DNA of 64,000 bases from Methanobacteriota archaeon (lineage in GTDB: Archaea; Halobacteriota; Methanosarcinia; Methanotrichales; Methanotrichaceae). The position numbers and the translations under genes are program-made. Below, one piece after another: positions 48,981 through 59,100 of the stretch. The number at the start of each line of letters is the position of its first letter. Positions within the stretch are counted from its first letter, which is position 1. The notes below the pieces were generated by a model. The model did not search any database, was not told the origin of the DNA, and saw only the letters and a list, made by a program, of their open reading frames with translations. The stretch covers positions 1 through 64,000 of the forward strand of contig JAKPCO010000085.1 in the NCBI GenBank assembly GCA_029553285.1. Direction: 5' to 3'.

Positions 48981-49750
48981 CTTGAAGCCAGCACCTCTTC
49001 CATGCTGTGGATTCCCGGCGGTGCCCTGACAACCCATCTCGCAGCCCTCAGGGCGCCTGTGGCGAAGGCCGACCTGCTGTGCGCCTGGTGTTTGATCTCT
49101 ATCCTCTCTCCTGGACCGGCGAAGAGCACGGTGTGATCTCCCACTATATCTCCAGCCCTGACAGCATGCACCCCGATCTCCCTCCCCCTTTCACACATGC
49201 CCTCTCTGCCATACCGGATATCCTCTATCCCGAGACAGCGTCTCAGTATCTCAGCGGTTCTCATCGCAGTCCCGCTGGGGGCGTCCTTCTTCCTGCGGTG
49301 GTGCGCCTCTATGACCTCCACATCGTAATCGCTGAGCGATCTGGCTGCCATCTCCACAAGCTTCCAGAAGACGTTGACCCCAAGGCTGAAGTTGGGAGAG
49401 ATGACAGCAGCGATGCCTGCGCTCTTTATCGTATCCTCTATGATGGATAACTGCTCCTCAGAGAAACCTGTCGTGCCGACGACAAGGGCCACTCCGTTAT
49501 CAGCAGCCGCGCGGATGTTCTCCAGAGCTGCAGACGGCACTGTGAAGTCGATCAGCACATCGGGCCGCGACTCTCTGAGAACCCTGCGCACGTCCCCTGC
49601 ATCAGAAATACGGAGATCTCCGAGCACAAGCTCTCCGATCCCCACGATATCGATCGCAGCCACGAGCTTCAGATCCTGGGAGCTTCTGATCCCCTCGATT
49701 ATGAGAGATCCCATCCTCCCCTTCGCCCCGGTCAATGCGACATCTGTCAT
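48977..49750 (-). CDS. dapB: 4-hydroxy-tetrahydrodipicolinate reductase
   Basis: NAD(P)H-dependent reductase of lysine/diaminopimelate synthesis, 257 residues. N-terminal VALTGAKGRMGSLIIEGI is the nucleotide motif. VVGTTGFSEEQLSII, then the active-site EAHHRRKKDAPSGTAMRTAE with catalytic His and Lys, and the C-terminal HQAHSRSAFATGALRAARWV are present. The start overlaps the dapA end by 4 bp (ATGA). Archaea without peptidoglycan use this route for lysine. Confidence 0.95.
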   Translation of the reverse strand: MTDVALTGAKGRMGSLIIEGIRSSQDLKLVAAIDIVGIGELVLGDLRISDAGDVRRVLRESRPDVLIDFTVPSAALENIRAAADNGVALVVGTTGFSEEQLSIIEDTIKSAGIAAVISPNFSLGVNVFWKLVEMAARSLSDYDVEVIEAHHRRKKDAPSGTAMRTAEILRRCLGIEDIRYGREGMCERGREIGVHAVRAGDIVGDHTVLFAGPGERIEIKHQAHSRSAFATGALRAARWVVRAPPGIHSMEEVLASS

Positions 49751-50634
49751 CTCATATCGCCTGTCAGGTCTGACATCTTTGTGAGCACATCCCTGAGCTT
49801 CGCCTCGTTCTCCTCTGACATCGGAGCAAGCGGAAGTCTGAGTGGTCCAGCTGCCATCCCCATCATGCGGTATGCGGTCTTCACAGGTATCGGGTTCGTC
49901 TCCAGGAACATCGCGCGCACAAGAGGCGCAAGCCTGTAGTGAAGCTCACGCGCCTTTGCGATATCTCCTTTCAGGAAGGCTTCGACCATCTCCACAGTGG
50001 CGCGCGGGGCTACATTGGCGACCACAGAGACGACACCGGTTGCCCCAAGCGCCAGCATAGGCAGCGTGAGGTCGTCATCTCCTGAGAGCACCGAGAAGTC
50101 CTTGCCCGATGTGAGCTCTATTATCCTCGAGACCTGCGTCAGGCTCCCGCTCGCCTCTTTTACAGCAACGATATTGCTGATCTCTGCGAGCCTGGCCACA
50201 ATCTCGGGGCGGAGATCAACACCTGTTCTTTTAGGAACGTTGTAAAGAACTATGGGGATCTCAGCAGATTCCGCTACCTTCTTGAAATGCTCAACCAGAC
50301 CCCTCTCGTTCGGACGGTTGTAGTAAGGTGTTATGAGAAGAGCAGCATCTGCCCCGGCATCGGCGGCATGCCTTGTCAGGTCTATCGCCTCTGATGTGTT
50401 GTTGGATCCCGTCCCCGCCACGACCGGCACCTCGGAGCAGTCGATGACTATCTCGACCACCCTCTTGTGCTCCTCGTGGCTCAGAGTTGCTGATTCACCG
50501 GTGGTGCCGCACGGAACTATGCCGGAGATGCCGGTCTTTGAGAGAATCTCGACGTTTCTTCGCAGGCCATCCTCGTCCAGAGATCCATCGTCCTTGAAGG
50601 GGGTTATGATCGCGGGAAATACCCCTCTAAACAT
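49747..50634 (-). CDS. dapA: 4-hydroxy-tetrahydrodipicolinate synthase
   Basis: Condenses pyruvate with aspartate semialdehyde; 295 residues. GVFPAIITPFKDDGSLDEDG, PCGTTGESATLSHEEHKRVV, YNVPKRTGVDLRPEIV with the catalytic Tyr, and VAVKEASGSL with the Schiff-base Lys are all intact. The ATG at 50634 is chosen over a TTG at 50643 because GAGGT is well spaced. It overlaps the S17e gene by 8 bp, an unusual but clear ribosomal-protein/lysine operon. Confidence 0.95.
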   Translation of the reverse strand: MFRGVFPAIITPFKDDGSLDEDGLRRNVEILSKTGISGIVPCGTTGESATLSHEEHKRVVEIVIDCSEVPVVAGTGSNNTSEAIDLTRHAADAGADAALLITPYYNRPNERGLVEHFKKVAESAEIPIVLYNVPKRTGVDLRPEIVARLAEISNIVAVKEASGSLTQVSRIIELTSGKDFSVLSGDDDLTLPMLALGATGVVSVVANVAPRATVEMVEAFLKGDIAKARELHYRLAPLVRAMFLETNPIPVKTAYRMMGMAAGPLRLPLAPMSEENEAKLRDVLTKMSDLTGDMR

Positions 50635-50845
50635 TGGACTCAACCTCTGATCTCAGGGTTGCCCTCTGCTCCAGTAGCCTGGTGATGTATCCAGCTATCC
50701 TGTTCCTTATCGCCTTGTTCTGCACGTTAGTGTAGGCTGTGACCTTCTCCTTGTTCAGCTCAAAATCAGTGGTGAACTCGCCCTCGTATGTGCTCATGAG
50801 TTTTTTCGCAAAGTTTTTGATATAGCTCGGCTTTACGCATCCCAT
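50627..50845 (-). CDS. rps17e: 30S ribosomal protein S17e
   Basis: Archaeal/eukaryal small-subunit protein, 72 residues: MGCVKPSYIKNFAKKLMSTY, then FTTDFELNKEKVTAYTNVQN and KAIRNRIAGYITRLLEQR. The ATG at 50845 gives the canonical N-terminus; the frame's longer reading is not conserved. Its stop overlaps dapA. Confidence 0.95.
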   Translation of the reverse strand: MGCVKPSYIKNFAKKLMSTYEGEFTTDFELNKEKVTAYTNVQNKAIRNRIAGYITRLLEQRATLRSEVESNV

Positions 50846-50901
50846 CCAACTCACTCCAGACAGCGGTCTTCTCCTAGTATGAGGCATCGATTTATATCTT
50901 C

Positions 50902-52254
50902 CTATCGTTTTCCGACTGCTCTCGAGAGCATGATCGCCACGGTGGCCACAGAGACCGCATCCCTTCCCAGAATACGTATCATCGGCTCCTTTCCCACCCC
51001 TCCCGCATCCCAGATGATATCAGGCACTGCGCCCAGCCGCTCTATCGCCCTTGCAGTCCCCCAGCTCATCGTGCTCTCGCCAGGCGGCTCCTCGCCCCTG
51101 TCGAAGCTTGATACCCTGAGACCCATGCGCGAAGCCTCTGAGAGAAGATCCTCGCCCAGCCTGATGTTCATGGCTGCTCTGATCCCCGGATCGAAGCGCA
51201 TCGCTGTCAGCACGATCCGCGCGATGTGCCTGCTTGCGCCGAACCTGATGCATCCGGAGACGTGAGCCCTCCTTCCGGCTCTCACGATCCTGCCCTCAAC
51301 AGCTGCGACATCACCATCTGAGCGGGCTCCAGGTATCGCCATTCCGATGTTCGATCCGACCTCAGGTATGAGCCCGACGAACATAAGCTCCTCTTTTAGC
51401 ATGGATACCGCGTGATCCAGAGAGGAGATGACGCGGAACCTCTCCGCATCCCTCCTCAGGCATGCGGCCTGATCCACAGGCGCAGCGCCGTGGCCGACAG
51501 GCCTGCTCATCTCGATGGACTGCGCAGCGAACTCATGTGCATGCCTTGCAGCCTCCTGCAGGTTCATCCCCATCGAGAGGTACGCTGTCAGCGCAGCTGA
51601 ATATGTGCATCCGACACCGTGGTTGCCGCCCGATCTCCTCCTGCCGGATATGCATGCAGATTCGTCCTCTGTGACAAGAAGATCCACGCACTCATCCGCC
51701 TGCAGCCCTGCAGCCCTGCACTCCAGGTGACCGCCGGTCACCACAACAGCCCTGGCGCCCATCTCCACGATCCTCAGGGCAGCCTCTCTCGCGCTCTCCA
51801 GATCACAGATCCTCACGCCTGTGATCGCCTCCGCCTCAAAGATGTTTGGCGTGACCACGGATGCCACCGGTATGAGCTCCTCCACGAGTGCAGGAATAGC
51901 ATCATCTGCGATGAGCGATCCGCCCGCCTCCGCTGCGATTACAGGATCCACAACCACAGAACGGTGCAGCGCACGCAGCCTCTCCGCGACCAGGTATATC
52001 GCTTCAGGCGAGAAGAGCATCCCCGTCTTCGCCCAGGATATATTGAAGTCCTCAGCGACTGCATCCAGCTGGGCGGCGATCATCTCTGCCGGTATAGGAA
52101 ATACCCTGCGAACGCCCAGGGTGTTCTGGGCGGTCACAGCGGCTACGACACTTAAACCATGGACCCCTAGAGCCGCAAATGTCTTCAGATCGGCCTGGAT
52201 GCCGGCTCCTCCACCTGAGTCAGAGCCACCCACTGTGAGAACAGATCTCTCCAT
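50902..52254 (-). CDS. thiDN: ThiD-ThiN fusion, thiamine synthesis
   Basis: Bifunctional enzyme of 450 residues. Residues 1-265 are hydroxymethylpyrimidine (phosphate) kinase: VLTVGGSDSGGGAGIQADLK, VVVDPVIAAEAGG and GVGCTYSAALTAYLSMGMN. Residues about 275-450 are ThiN-type thiamine-phosphate synthase, the archaeal replacement for ThiE (GLIPEVGSNIGMAIPGARSD, then SFDRGEEPPGESTMSWGTAR). The fused arrangement is standard in euryarchaea. It lies 8 bp downstream of the helical-repeat gene. Confidence 0.94.
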   Translation of the reverse strand: MERSVLTVGGSDSGGGAGIQADLKTFAALGVHGLSVVAAVTAQNTLGVRRVFPIPAEMIAAQLDAVAEDFNISWAKTGMLFSPEAIYLVAERLRALHRSVVVDPVIAAEAGGSLIADDAIPALVEELIPVASVVTPNIFEAEAITGVRICDLESAREAALRIVEMGARAVVVTGGHLECRAAGLQADECVDLLVTEDESACISGRRRSGGNHGVGCTYSAALTAYLSMGMNLQEAARHAHEFAAQSIEMSRPVGHGAAPVDQAACLRRDAERFRVISSLDHAVSMLKEELMFVGLIPEVGSNIGMAIPGARSDGDVAAVEGRIVRAGRRAHVSGCIRFGASRHIARIVLTAMRFDPGIRAAMNIRLGEDLLSEASRMGLRVSSFDRGEEPPGESTMSWGTARAIERLGAVPDIIWDAGGVGKEPMIRILGRDAVSVATVAIMLSRAVGKR

Positions 52255-52262
52255 CTGCCAGA

Positions 52263-52808
52263 CTAACGTCTCCTCTCCACCGCGCGTATCACATCTTCAG
52301 GCAGGCCGTACTTCCTGGCGAGCTTTATCGCCTTGGAGTACATCCCCGAGCTCACGTACATATCGAAAGCTGCCTGCGCAGCCTCCATCCTGAGCGTTAT
52401 CGGGAGATCGAACTCCTCTGCGATCTTGGCAGCGTTCTTGAGCAGTCCGAAGTCCATGCTCTTCCTGAACGCCCTGGATGCCGCATCCTGCACCATGTTC
52501 TTCGGGAGATCGAACTCCTTCGCGCATTTCGCAGCGGCCTTGTACTGCTCGCTGTCCATCTTCCTCTGGAACGATCTCGCTGCAGCCTCCTTGACGATCT
52601 TGGGGTCGAGGCCGTACGTCTTGCCGAGCTCTGCTGCCACAGAGTACTCGCCAAGCTCTATGTTCTTCCTGAAGGCCGCCTCGACAGCATCCTGGAGCAT
52701 ATCGTTCGGCAGAGAGTACTGCTCCTTGATCCTGGCAGCCTCCTTGTAGCCACCACGAGCCATGCTCTCCTTGAAGAGCCTGAGGGCCTCCTCGAAAGAC
52801 TCAGCCAT
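52263..52808 (-). CDS. Helical-repeat protein, unknown function
   Basis: A 181-residue soluble protein of about five 34-residue helical repeats: GGYKEAARIKEQYSLPNDML, GEYSVAAELGKTYGLDPKIV, EQYKAAAKCAKEFDLPKNMV, GLLKNAAKIAEEFDLPITLR and GMYSKAIKLARKYGLPEDVI. The repeat consensus (A-AAFRK, YxxAAKxAxxxxLP) resembles TPR/ARM-like solenoids but matches no family I know. A protein-interaction role is inferred. Co-transcribed with thiDN. Confidence 0.72.
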   Translation of the reverse strand: MAESFEEALRLFKESMARGGYKEAARIKEQYSLPNDMLQDAVEAAFRKNIELGEYSVAAELGKTYGLDPKIVKEAAARSFQRKMDSEQYKAAAKCAKEFDLPKNMVQDAASRAFRKSMDFGLLKNAAKIAEEFDLPITLRMEAAQAAFDMYVSSGMYSKAIKLARKYGLPEDVIRAVERRR

Positions 52809-52867
52809 ATGTCACCTCTTGTTAGGATATTCGCGTAATGAGTATAAAAAGCATGTTGGATCCCGGC

Positions 52868-53302
52868 TCAGAGCGAATCCTCTCTCAGAGATGTCACGAA
52901 CGCGTACTGCGTTGTTGTGGGCAGCTTCCGCCTCAGCTCCCTCACGTCCGGGAGGTATATGACCATGCTCCTGTTGCCGATATCCCCGCGCCTGAGGTTG
53001 AGTATCTTGGAGACCGCCTCTATCTCAGCCTCGCCCTGTATCCTTGCGGATCCGCTTCCCAGCTCCGGGGACATCTCTATGAGGATTGGAAGCCTGATTC
53101 GCGACCACATGAATCTGGGGATCGAGTTGGAGATGAGCTCGAGCTCGGGCATGTCCATCACATAGAATGTGTTGTCCTTGCCCTTTATCCCCGGCTTCTC
53201 CTCCTCCAGGAGCTCCGCCAGCGTCTTCCTCCTGGGAGGAAGGTGCTGGTTCATTGTCTGGATCGTCTTGATCAGTATCTTCCTGTCTGCCTGTGTGTAC
53301 AT
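52868..53302 (-). CDS. UPF0216 family protein
   Basis: A conserved archaeal protein of about 144 residues, function unknown. LPPRRKTLAELLEEEKPGIK and DMPELELISNSIPRFMWSRI are diagnostic, then RLPILIEMSPELGSGSARIQ. The ATG at 53302 has GAGAGGG close upstream; a GTG at 53320 is an alternative. Lies between nop5 and the helical-repeat gene. Confidence 0.88.
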   Translation of the reverse strand: MYTQADRKILIKTIQTMNQHLPPRRKTLAELLEEEKPGIKGKDNTFYVMDMPELELISNSIPRFMWSRIRLPILIEMSPELGSGSARIQGEAEIEAVSKILNLRRGDIGNRSMVIYLPDVRELRRKLPTTTQYAFVTSLREDSL

Positions 53303-53333
53303 TTCCCTCTCATTTCTCACATGATGCTTTATA

Positions 53334-54170
53334 TTACTTGTCCTCTCTCCTCCCCTGCACGGCCCTGTCTCTTATCTGGCTCACCCGCGCGTTCAGCGCC
53401 TCTTCGATTCTCGGATCGAGCGTGCCTGAGTGGAAGTCGATCCTTGCCGCGATGGCAAGCTTTGCTGCGAGCGTCCTCGCAATCCTGCCGCGCAGCCTTT
53501 TCGGGGATGACTGGATCAGAGGATGTCTGAATATGATGCCGTGCTTCGGCGATGGGGCCCTTCCCCTAAGATGCCGGAAGAGGGCTCTCTCAGCGCCGAT
53601 GACCTGTATTGTGGATGCGGGAAGCCTGGCCAGGCGATCGAGACCGCCGGCCCTTGAGATCAGCCTGGCAGCAAGCACCGGCCCCAGGATCGCGGAGAGG
53701 TTCGGCGCGAGCTCCCTCGCTTTTGTCTCAAGAAGCTCTTCAAGATCTTCTCTGGCTCTGATCAGTTCCAGGAGCGGTCTCGCCACGAGGTCTATCCCCT
53801 CCCTCTCGGACAGGGATCTCGCCAGCTCCTCCCCCCTGCACCTCATCCCGTAAAAGAGGGACCACTCGTACAGCCGCTCCTCGAGAAGGTTTATCGCCAC
53901 GTTCAGATCGTCCAGAGACTCTACCATCTGAAGGAGATCCGAGTGAGGGGTGCACATGCATTCAAGCTGCCGCTTGACGAGAGCGATCGCGACGTCCCTC
54001 AGACGATGGTTGTAATCGATCCCGTCACTTGCAAAACCCAGCTCGATCGCAGCAGCACGTATATCGATCTGCGGCTCTGAGGATGCCCTCTCATGGGATA
54101 GAAGACGCTCTAGGCTCTCTTCTTTGTTGTAAGCCCTCCTCTCAGATATGTTTCCGCACCAGATCTCCAT
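53334..54170 (-). CDS. nop5: Nop5/Nop56-Prp31 family protein, short form
   Basis: Core protein of archaeal box C/D RNPs that bridges fibrillarin, L7Ae and guide RNA; 278 residues from the ATG at 54170. The coiled-coil begins near ESLDDLNVAINLLEERLYEW. The Nop domain is clear: ILGPVLAARLISRAGGLDRL, ARLPASTIQVIGAERALFRH and SPKHGIIFRHPLIQSSPKRL, RGRIARTLAAKLAIAARID. The N-terminal domain is much shorter than the roughly 120 residues usual in archaeal Nop5. GGAGGATC precedes 54170; a GTG at 54212 overlapping the HIT stop is possible. No fibrillarin gene is next to it. Confidence 0.87.
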   Translation of the reverse strand: MEIWCGNISERRAYNKEESLERLLSHERASSEPQIDIRAAAIELGFASDGIDYNHRLRDVAIALVKRQLECMCTPHSDLLQMVESLDDLNVAINLLEERLYEWSLFYGMRCRGEELARSLSEREGIDLVARPLLELIRAREDLEELLETKARELAPNLSAILGPVLAARLISRAGGLDRLARLPASTIQVIGAERALFRHLRGRAPSPKHGIIFRHPLIQSSPKRLRGRIARTLAAKLAIAARIDFHSGTLDPRIEEALNARVSQIRDRAVQGRREDK

Positions 54171-54208
54171 TGTGAGATCCTCCTCGCCCTGAAGCGCGGG
54201 TCTCCCGA

Positions 54209-54634
54209 TCACACGTTTCTCAGGATCTCTGCAGTCTCCTTCAGCTCATTCCTCAGCGATGCCAGGATGGCCGATGACTCCTGGAATCCCTCAAGGGCGT
54301 TGAAGAACCGGTCGACAGGATCGCCCTTGTATGTTGGGACGAGAAATATATGTGTGTGCGGTATCCTCCTCCCCCTCGCATACATGGCCACGAAGTCCGG
54401 CTCGAAGGCCCTTTTGATTCTCCCAGATACCGACCGTGCGAGCCTGAAGAGGCTTGAGACCTCCTGCTCGTCGAGATCATGCCACCACGGGACATGGCGC
54501 TTCGGTATCACAAGACAGTGTCCTCTGGCGAGCGGGTTGATGTCCAGTATCGCCATGGTGAGCTCGTCCTCATCTATGATGTGGGCCGGCTCAGCTCCAC
54601 TGACGATTCTGCAAAAGACACAGCTCTCGGTCAT
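54209..54634 (-). CDS. HIT-family protein with altered HIT motif
   Basis: Nucleotide hydrolase or transferase superfamily, 141 residues. SCVFCRIVSGAEPAHIIDED with a Cys pair and ILDINPLARGHCLVIPKRHV are typical. The HIT motif reads HTHIFLVP: the first His and the catalytic middle His are kept, but the third His is Phe. The usual GQ(S/T) element before the motif is RGRRIP. Activity may therefore differ from standard Ap4A/AMP-NH2 hydrolases. The stop overlaps a possible nop5 GTG. Confidence 0.85.
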   Translation of the reverse strand: MTESCVFCRIVSGAEPAHIIDEDELTMAILDINPLARGHCLVIPKRHVPWWHDLDEQEVSSLFRLARSVSGRIKRAFEPDFVAMYARGRRIPHTHIFLVPTYKGDPVDRFFNALEGFQESSAILASLRNELKETAEILRNV

Positions 54635-54698
54635 TATTTCACGGTGGTATTTAAGAAAAAGAGGTATAAAAATCTTCTAAGCAGGCGCGATCACAATC

Positions 54699-55961
54699 TC
54701 AGCTCCATCTCCTCCTGCCGGCGTAGCTGGCAGAGCTGCCGAGCGCCTCCTGGATTCTCAGGAGCTGGTTGTACTTCGCGTTACGCTCGCTCCTTGCCGG
54801 GGCCCCCGTCTTTATGAGCTCTGCGCCTATCGCCACAGATATATCCGCGAGGGCGCTGTCCTCTGTCTCAGCAGATCTGTGGCTCACCATCACCTTGAAG
54901 CTGTTCCTGTATGCGAGCGTTGCTGCATCAAACGCCTCCGAGACCGTGCCGATCTGGTTCAGCTTGAGCAGGAGCGCGTTCGTGGACCTCATCCTTATAC
55001 CCTTCTCGATCCTCGCCATATTCGTCACATAGAGGTCGTCGCCCACTATTATCGTGTCTGGAAGTTTCCTCGTCAGCTCTGCGAACTCCTCGAAGGCGTT
55101 CTCCTCGAACGGATCCTCTATGAGCACAATCGGATATGTCTTCACCAGATCCACATAGAAGTCGATCAGCTCCCCTGGCGAGAGCCTGTTATCATCCACG
55201 GAATAACCGCCGTCCAGATAAAAGCTGGAGGCTGCAGAATCCAGCCCGAGCTTGATCTCCTCTGTGTATCCTGTGACATCAAGCGCTGCCATTATCGCAT
55301 CTAGCGCATCTCTTGTCTTTGATATGGGGGGTGCGTAGCCACCCTCGAAACCCACATTTGTCGCGACATTGCCGTACTTTCCTCTGAGTATCCTTCCCAG
55401 GGCGTGGTATGTCTCAGCGGCCATCCTCAGCGCCTCGCTGAAGCTATCCGCGCCCCATGGCTCTATCATGAACTCCTGTATGGAGAGGTCATTTCCTGCG
55501 TGCTTCCCTCCGTTGAGCACGTTCAAGGACGGCACCGGCAGCCTCGTGGCTGAGACGCCGCCCAGGTACCTGTACAGGGGCATGCCAAGAGAGCTCGCAG
55601 CGGCCTTGGCCACAGCCAGGGAGACTCCGAGTATCGCATTCGCTCCAAGATTCGATTTGTTCGGTGTCCCATCCATCTCTATCATGATCTGATCGATGCC
55701 CCTCTGATCGATCACATCAAGCCCGGTGAGCTTGGGCGCGATGACCTCATTGACGTTCCTCACCGCTTTAAGCACACCCTTCCCATCGTACCTGTCGCCA
55801 CCATCCCTCAGCTCCAGCGCCTCGTATGTGCCTGTGGATGCTCCGGACGGCACAGCTGCTCTCCCGAATCCGCAGCACGTCCAGACATCAACCTCTACAG
55901 TGGGATTACCGCGAGAGTCCAGTATCTCTCTCGCATGTATCTTCTCGATCTCCAGTGACAT
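54699..55961 (-). CDS. eno: Enolase
   Basis: Interconverts 2-phosphoglycerate and phosphoenolpyruvate; 420 residues. HAREILDSRGNPTVEVDV, AVPSGASTGTYEALELRD, NVLNGGKHAGNDLSIQEFMI, LIEDPFEENAFEEF, IIVGDDLYVTN, LLLKLNQIGTVSEAF and VMVSHRSAETEDSALADISV contain the catalytic Glu, Lys and Mg ligands, all intact. TATA-like CTTAAATAAG on the minus strand (55992-56001) predicts a short leader. First gene of the minus-strand run down to 48534. Confidence 0.97.
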   Translation of the reverse strand: MSLEIEKIHAREILDSRGNPTVEVDVWTCCGFGRAAVPSGASTGTYEALELRDGGDRYDGKGVLKAVRNVNEVIAPKLTGLDVIDQRGIDQIMIEMDGTPNKSNLGANAILGVSLAVAKAAASSLGMPLYRYLGGVSATRLPVPSLNVLNGGKHAGNDLSIQEFMIEPWGADSFSEALRMAAETYHALGRILRGKYGNVATNVGFEGGYAPPISKTRDALDAIMAALDVTGYTEEIKLGLDSAASSFYLDGGYSVDDNRLSPGELIDFYVDLVKTYPIVLIEDPFEENAFEEFAELTRKLPDTIIVGDDLYVTNMARIEKGIRMRSTNALLLKLNQIGTVSEAFDAATLAYRNSFKVMVSHRSAETEDSALADISVAIGAELIKTGAPARSERNAKYNQLLRIQEALGSSASYAGRRRWS

Positions 55962-55991
55962 GAATTACCACGGCCAGGAGTCTGCGCGGGA

Positions 55992-56001
55992 CTTATTTAA
56001 G
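55992..56001 (-). promoter_or_regulatory. TATA box of the enolase gene
   Basis: CTTAAATAAG on the minus strand is centred about 35 bases before the enolase ATG, so the transcript would start close to the start codon. Confidence 0.45.
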
Positions 56002-56105
56002 TCTGATGTGGGTGCAGATACCCGAACGATTAACGACAGATGTCGAGATAGGTTCATGTAGGTGTACTGAAAATTACTGATCGCCTGTGGAATGAGGAAT
56101 GCAAG

Positions 56106-59100
56106 ATGATCGGCAGAAAGATAGCTCTCATCATTTTCATCACCGTGTTCACGGCATCCGGCGCAGATCTCGGAAAGGATCGTCCGGTTGCTGTCTATAC
56201 GGGGTCTGAGCAGGAGCAGCCTGATATCGACGGACACATAGTGGTCTGGGCGGACGGCAGGAGCGGGAACTTCGATATCTTCATGTACGATCTCGAGATA
56301 GGCGCTGAGCGCTGGGTCTGCATAGATCCGTTCATCCAGATCAACCCCGCAGTATCTGGCTACAGAATAGTCTGGCAGGATATGCGAAGCGGCAACGCTG
56401 ACATATACCTCTATGATGTGAAGAACCGGGTCGAGCAGATCGTCTGCAGTGATAATGGAAATCAGACTGATCCTGACATCGATGGCGATGTGGTGGTATG
56501 GAGCGATGATAGGGATGGCGACTGGAACATATATCTCAAGGACCTCTCGACGAATCAGCAGAAACGGGTGACATCAGCTCAGAGGGACCAGATCACCCCA
56601 AAGGTGAGCGGGAGCCGTGTGGTCTGGGCAGACGACAGGAGCGGGAACTTCGACATCTACATGTATGACATCAAAAGCGGATCTGAGAGGGCGATCTGCA
56701 CCGCAACCGGCGACCAGACGCTTCCAGCGATCGATGGAGATATCATCGCGTGGGCGGATAACAGATCCGGCGAGATGGATATCGCTTTCTTTGATCTATC
56801 CTCTGGGAAGGAGACCGTCCTGGCGAGGCCTGGCATCCAGACAGCACCATCTATCTGGGGAAGAAACATCACATGGCAGAACAACGGGACCGAGATAGTT
56901 CTCTACGACATAGACACTGGCGAGGAAACAGTTCTCATCAGAGGTCCAATAGTGATGGAGCCGGCGATCGGCGAGAGGGGCGTGGTGTGGACCGACTACA
57001 GGCAGGGTATCCAGGATCCCGATATCTACATGTGGGACAGGACGATACTGCCGGATCTGCCTGTGACCCAGGGCATCTTCAACCACACGAATCCATCGAT
57101 CTTCAACGACAGGGTTGTGTGGACGGATGACAGGACAGGGCACTATCAGGTTTACATGATGAATCTGACGACAGGAGAGGAGGTCAGGATCACAAACGAT
57201 GAGATCGACCACAGCAGCCCCGACATCTCTGGAGATTATGTGATATACACAGACATGAGAAACGGCAACCTTGATGTTTTCCTGTACGATCTCAAGGCAA
57301 GGAAGGAACGGCAGCTCTCCAGGGACCCATCTGATCAGAGATACTCAATGATCGATGGCAGGTACGTGGTGTGGATGGACAACAGGACCGGGAGCGACCA
57401 GATCTACGTCTACGACATACTCCAGGGATCCGAGAGGCAGATAACGACACAGCAGCAGGCCCAGCTGATGTCGCCAGTGATCTCGGGCGACAGGATCGTG
57501 TGGGCTGATAGACGATCGGGGAAATGGGATATCTACATGTACAACCTGACGACCGGAAAGGAGACCCCGATATGCACAAATCCCGCGAACCAGGTGCAGC
57601 CCTGGATTCACGGGGATACGATAGTATGGGCTGATGGAAGGAACGCTCCGAACGCGAGCATTCGGAACTGGGACATTTACTCATACAATCTGACAACAGG
57701 AAAGGAGACTCCGATATGCACAAACGGCTACAACCAGGGGGCGCCCTGCGTTTATGGCAGATACGTCGCATGGCTCGATGAGAGGGGCGGAGCAGCAGAC
57801 ATTTACCTGTACGACCTGGAGAAGGGCATAGAGGTGCCTGTCTCGACGCTTCCGATGTATCAGACGCCGAGCGACGGGAAGGGTGATCCCTACAGGGTGA
57901 AGCCCATAGCTTCAAGCAGGATTCTCAGCGACAAATATGTTGTGTGGATGGATGACAGTTCCGGAAGGCCGCAGATAAGAGCCAGATCCCCACTCTGGGA
58001 GCCGCTTCTGTGGCTGAGCACAGATTTCCCATCGACAAATGGCAGCCTCATGGTCTGGTCTGATAACAGGCGTGGCGACTGGGACATATACGGCTTCGAT
58101 TTCTTCACGAGGTCTGAGATCCCAATAGTGAGGGAGGAGGGGGATCAGCTGTACCCAAGAGCATCAGGCCAGAATGTAGTCTGGTCCGACTATCGCTCAG
58201 GCAGCTCTGATGTGTACATGATCAACCTGACAACAGGAGAGATCACAGGCGTTGCGACCGGCCCCGGCGATCAGGTGTGGGCAGATATATCCGATGACAG
58301 GATCATCTGGATGGACAACTCCTCCGGGGACTGGGATGTTGTGCTCTACAGCATCTCCAGCGGCACCGCAGAGCCTCTGCGCAAGCAGGGCAACCAGATG
58401 TACCCGAAGATCTCAGGAAACCTGATCGTGTGGCAGGATGACAGGAGCGGGAACTGGGACATCTACGTCTATGATCTGACGAATGGCAACGAGACGAAAC
58501 TCACAGGGGACGGGGATCAGGTCTTCCCTGACGTATCTGGAAACACAATCGTCTGGGAGGACCGGGCCACCGGCGACATCGCCTATTACATCTACGATAA
58601 GAAGTGGAGCAAGAGGTATCCAAGGCCTGGAATGCAGACCTCTCCCGCTGTTTCAGGAAAGTATATCGCCTACGTCGATGATGATGGATCCCTGCGCAGG
58701 CTTGATATAACGACATGGAAGGACGATCTGATCGCATCTGGACCCGGACAGATGAAGCCGGATATGGATCAGAAGCTGGTGTGGCTGGACGCGGCGAGAG
58801 GCAAGCCGAGGTACGAGAGCCTTGTGGGGGAGATAAGCGTAGTGTGCAGAGCTCCGGGTGAGCAGAGCAGGCCAGCGGTGAGCGGAAACTTCGTTGTCTG
58901 GATGGACAACCGCACAGGCAATCCTGATATTTATGTATACGACCTCTTCAGAAATGTTGAGATCCCTCTGGCTGGAGGCCCGCTCTACGATATGTACCCT
59001 GACATAAGGGGCACTGTGATAGCATGGGTCGGCCAGAACCCGCAGCATGACAACTGGGCGGTCAGAACATTCGATGTGATAACAGCGAACAGATCACAGC

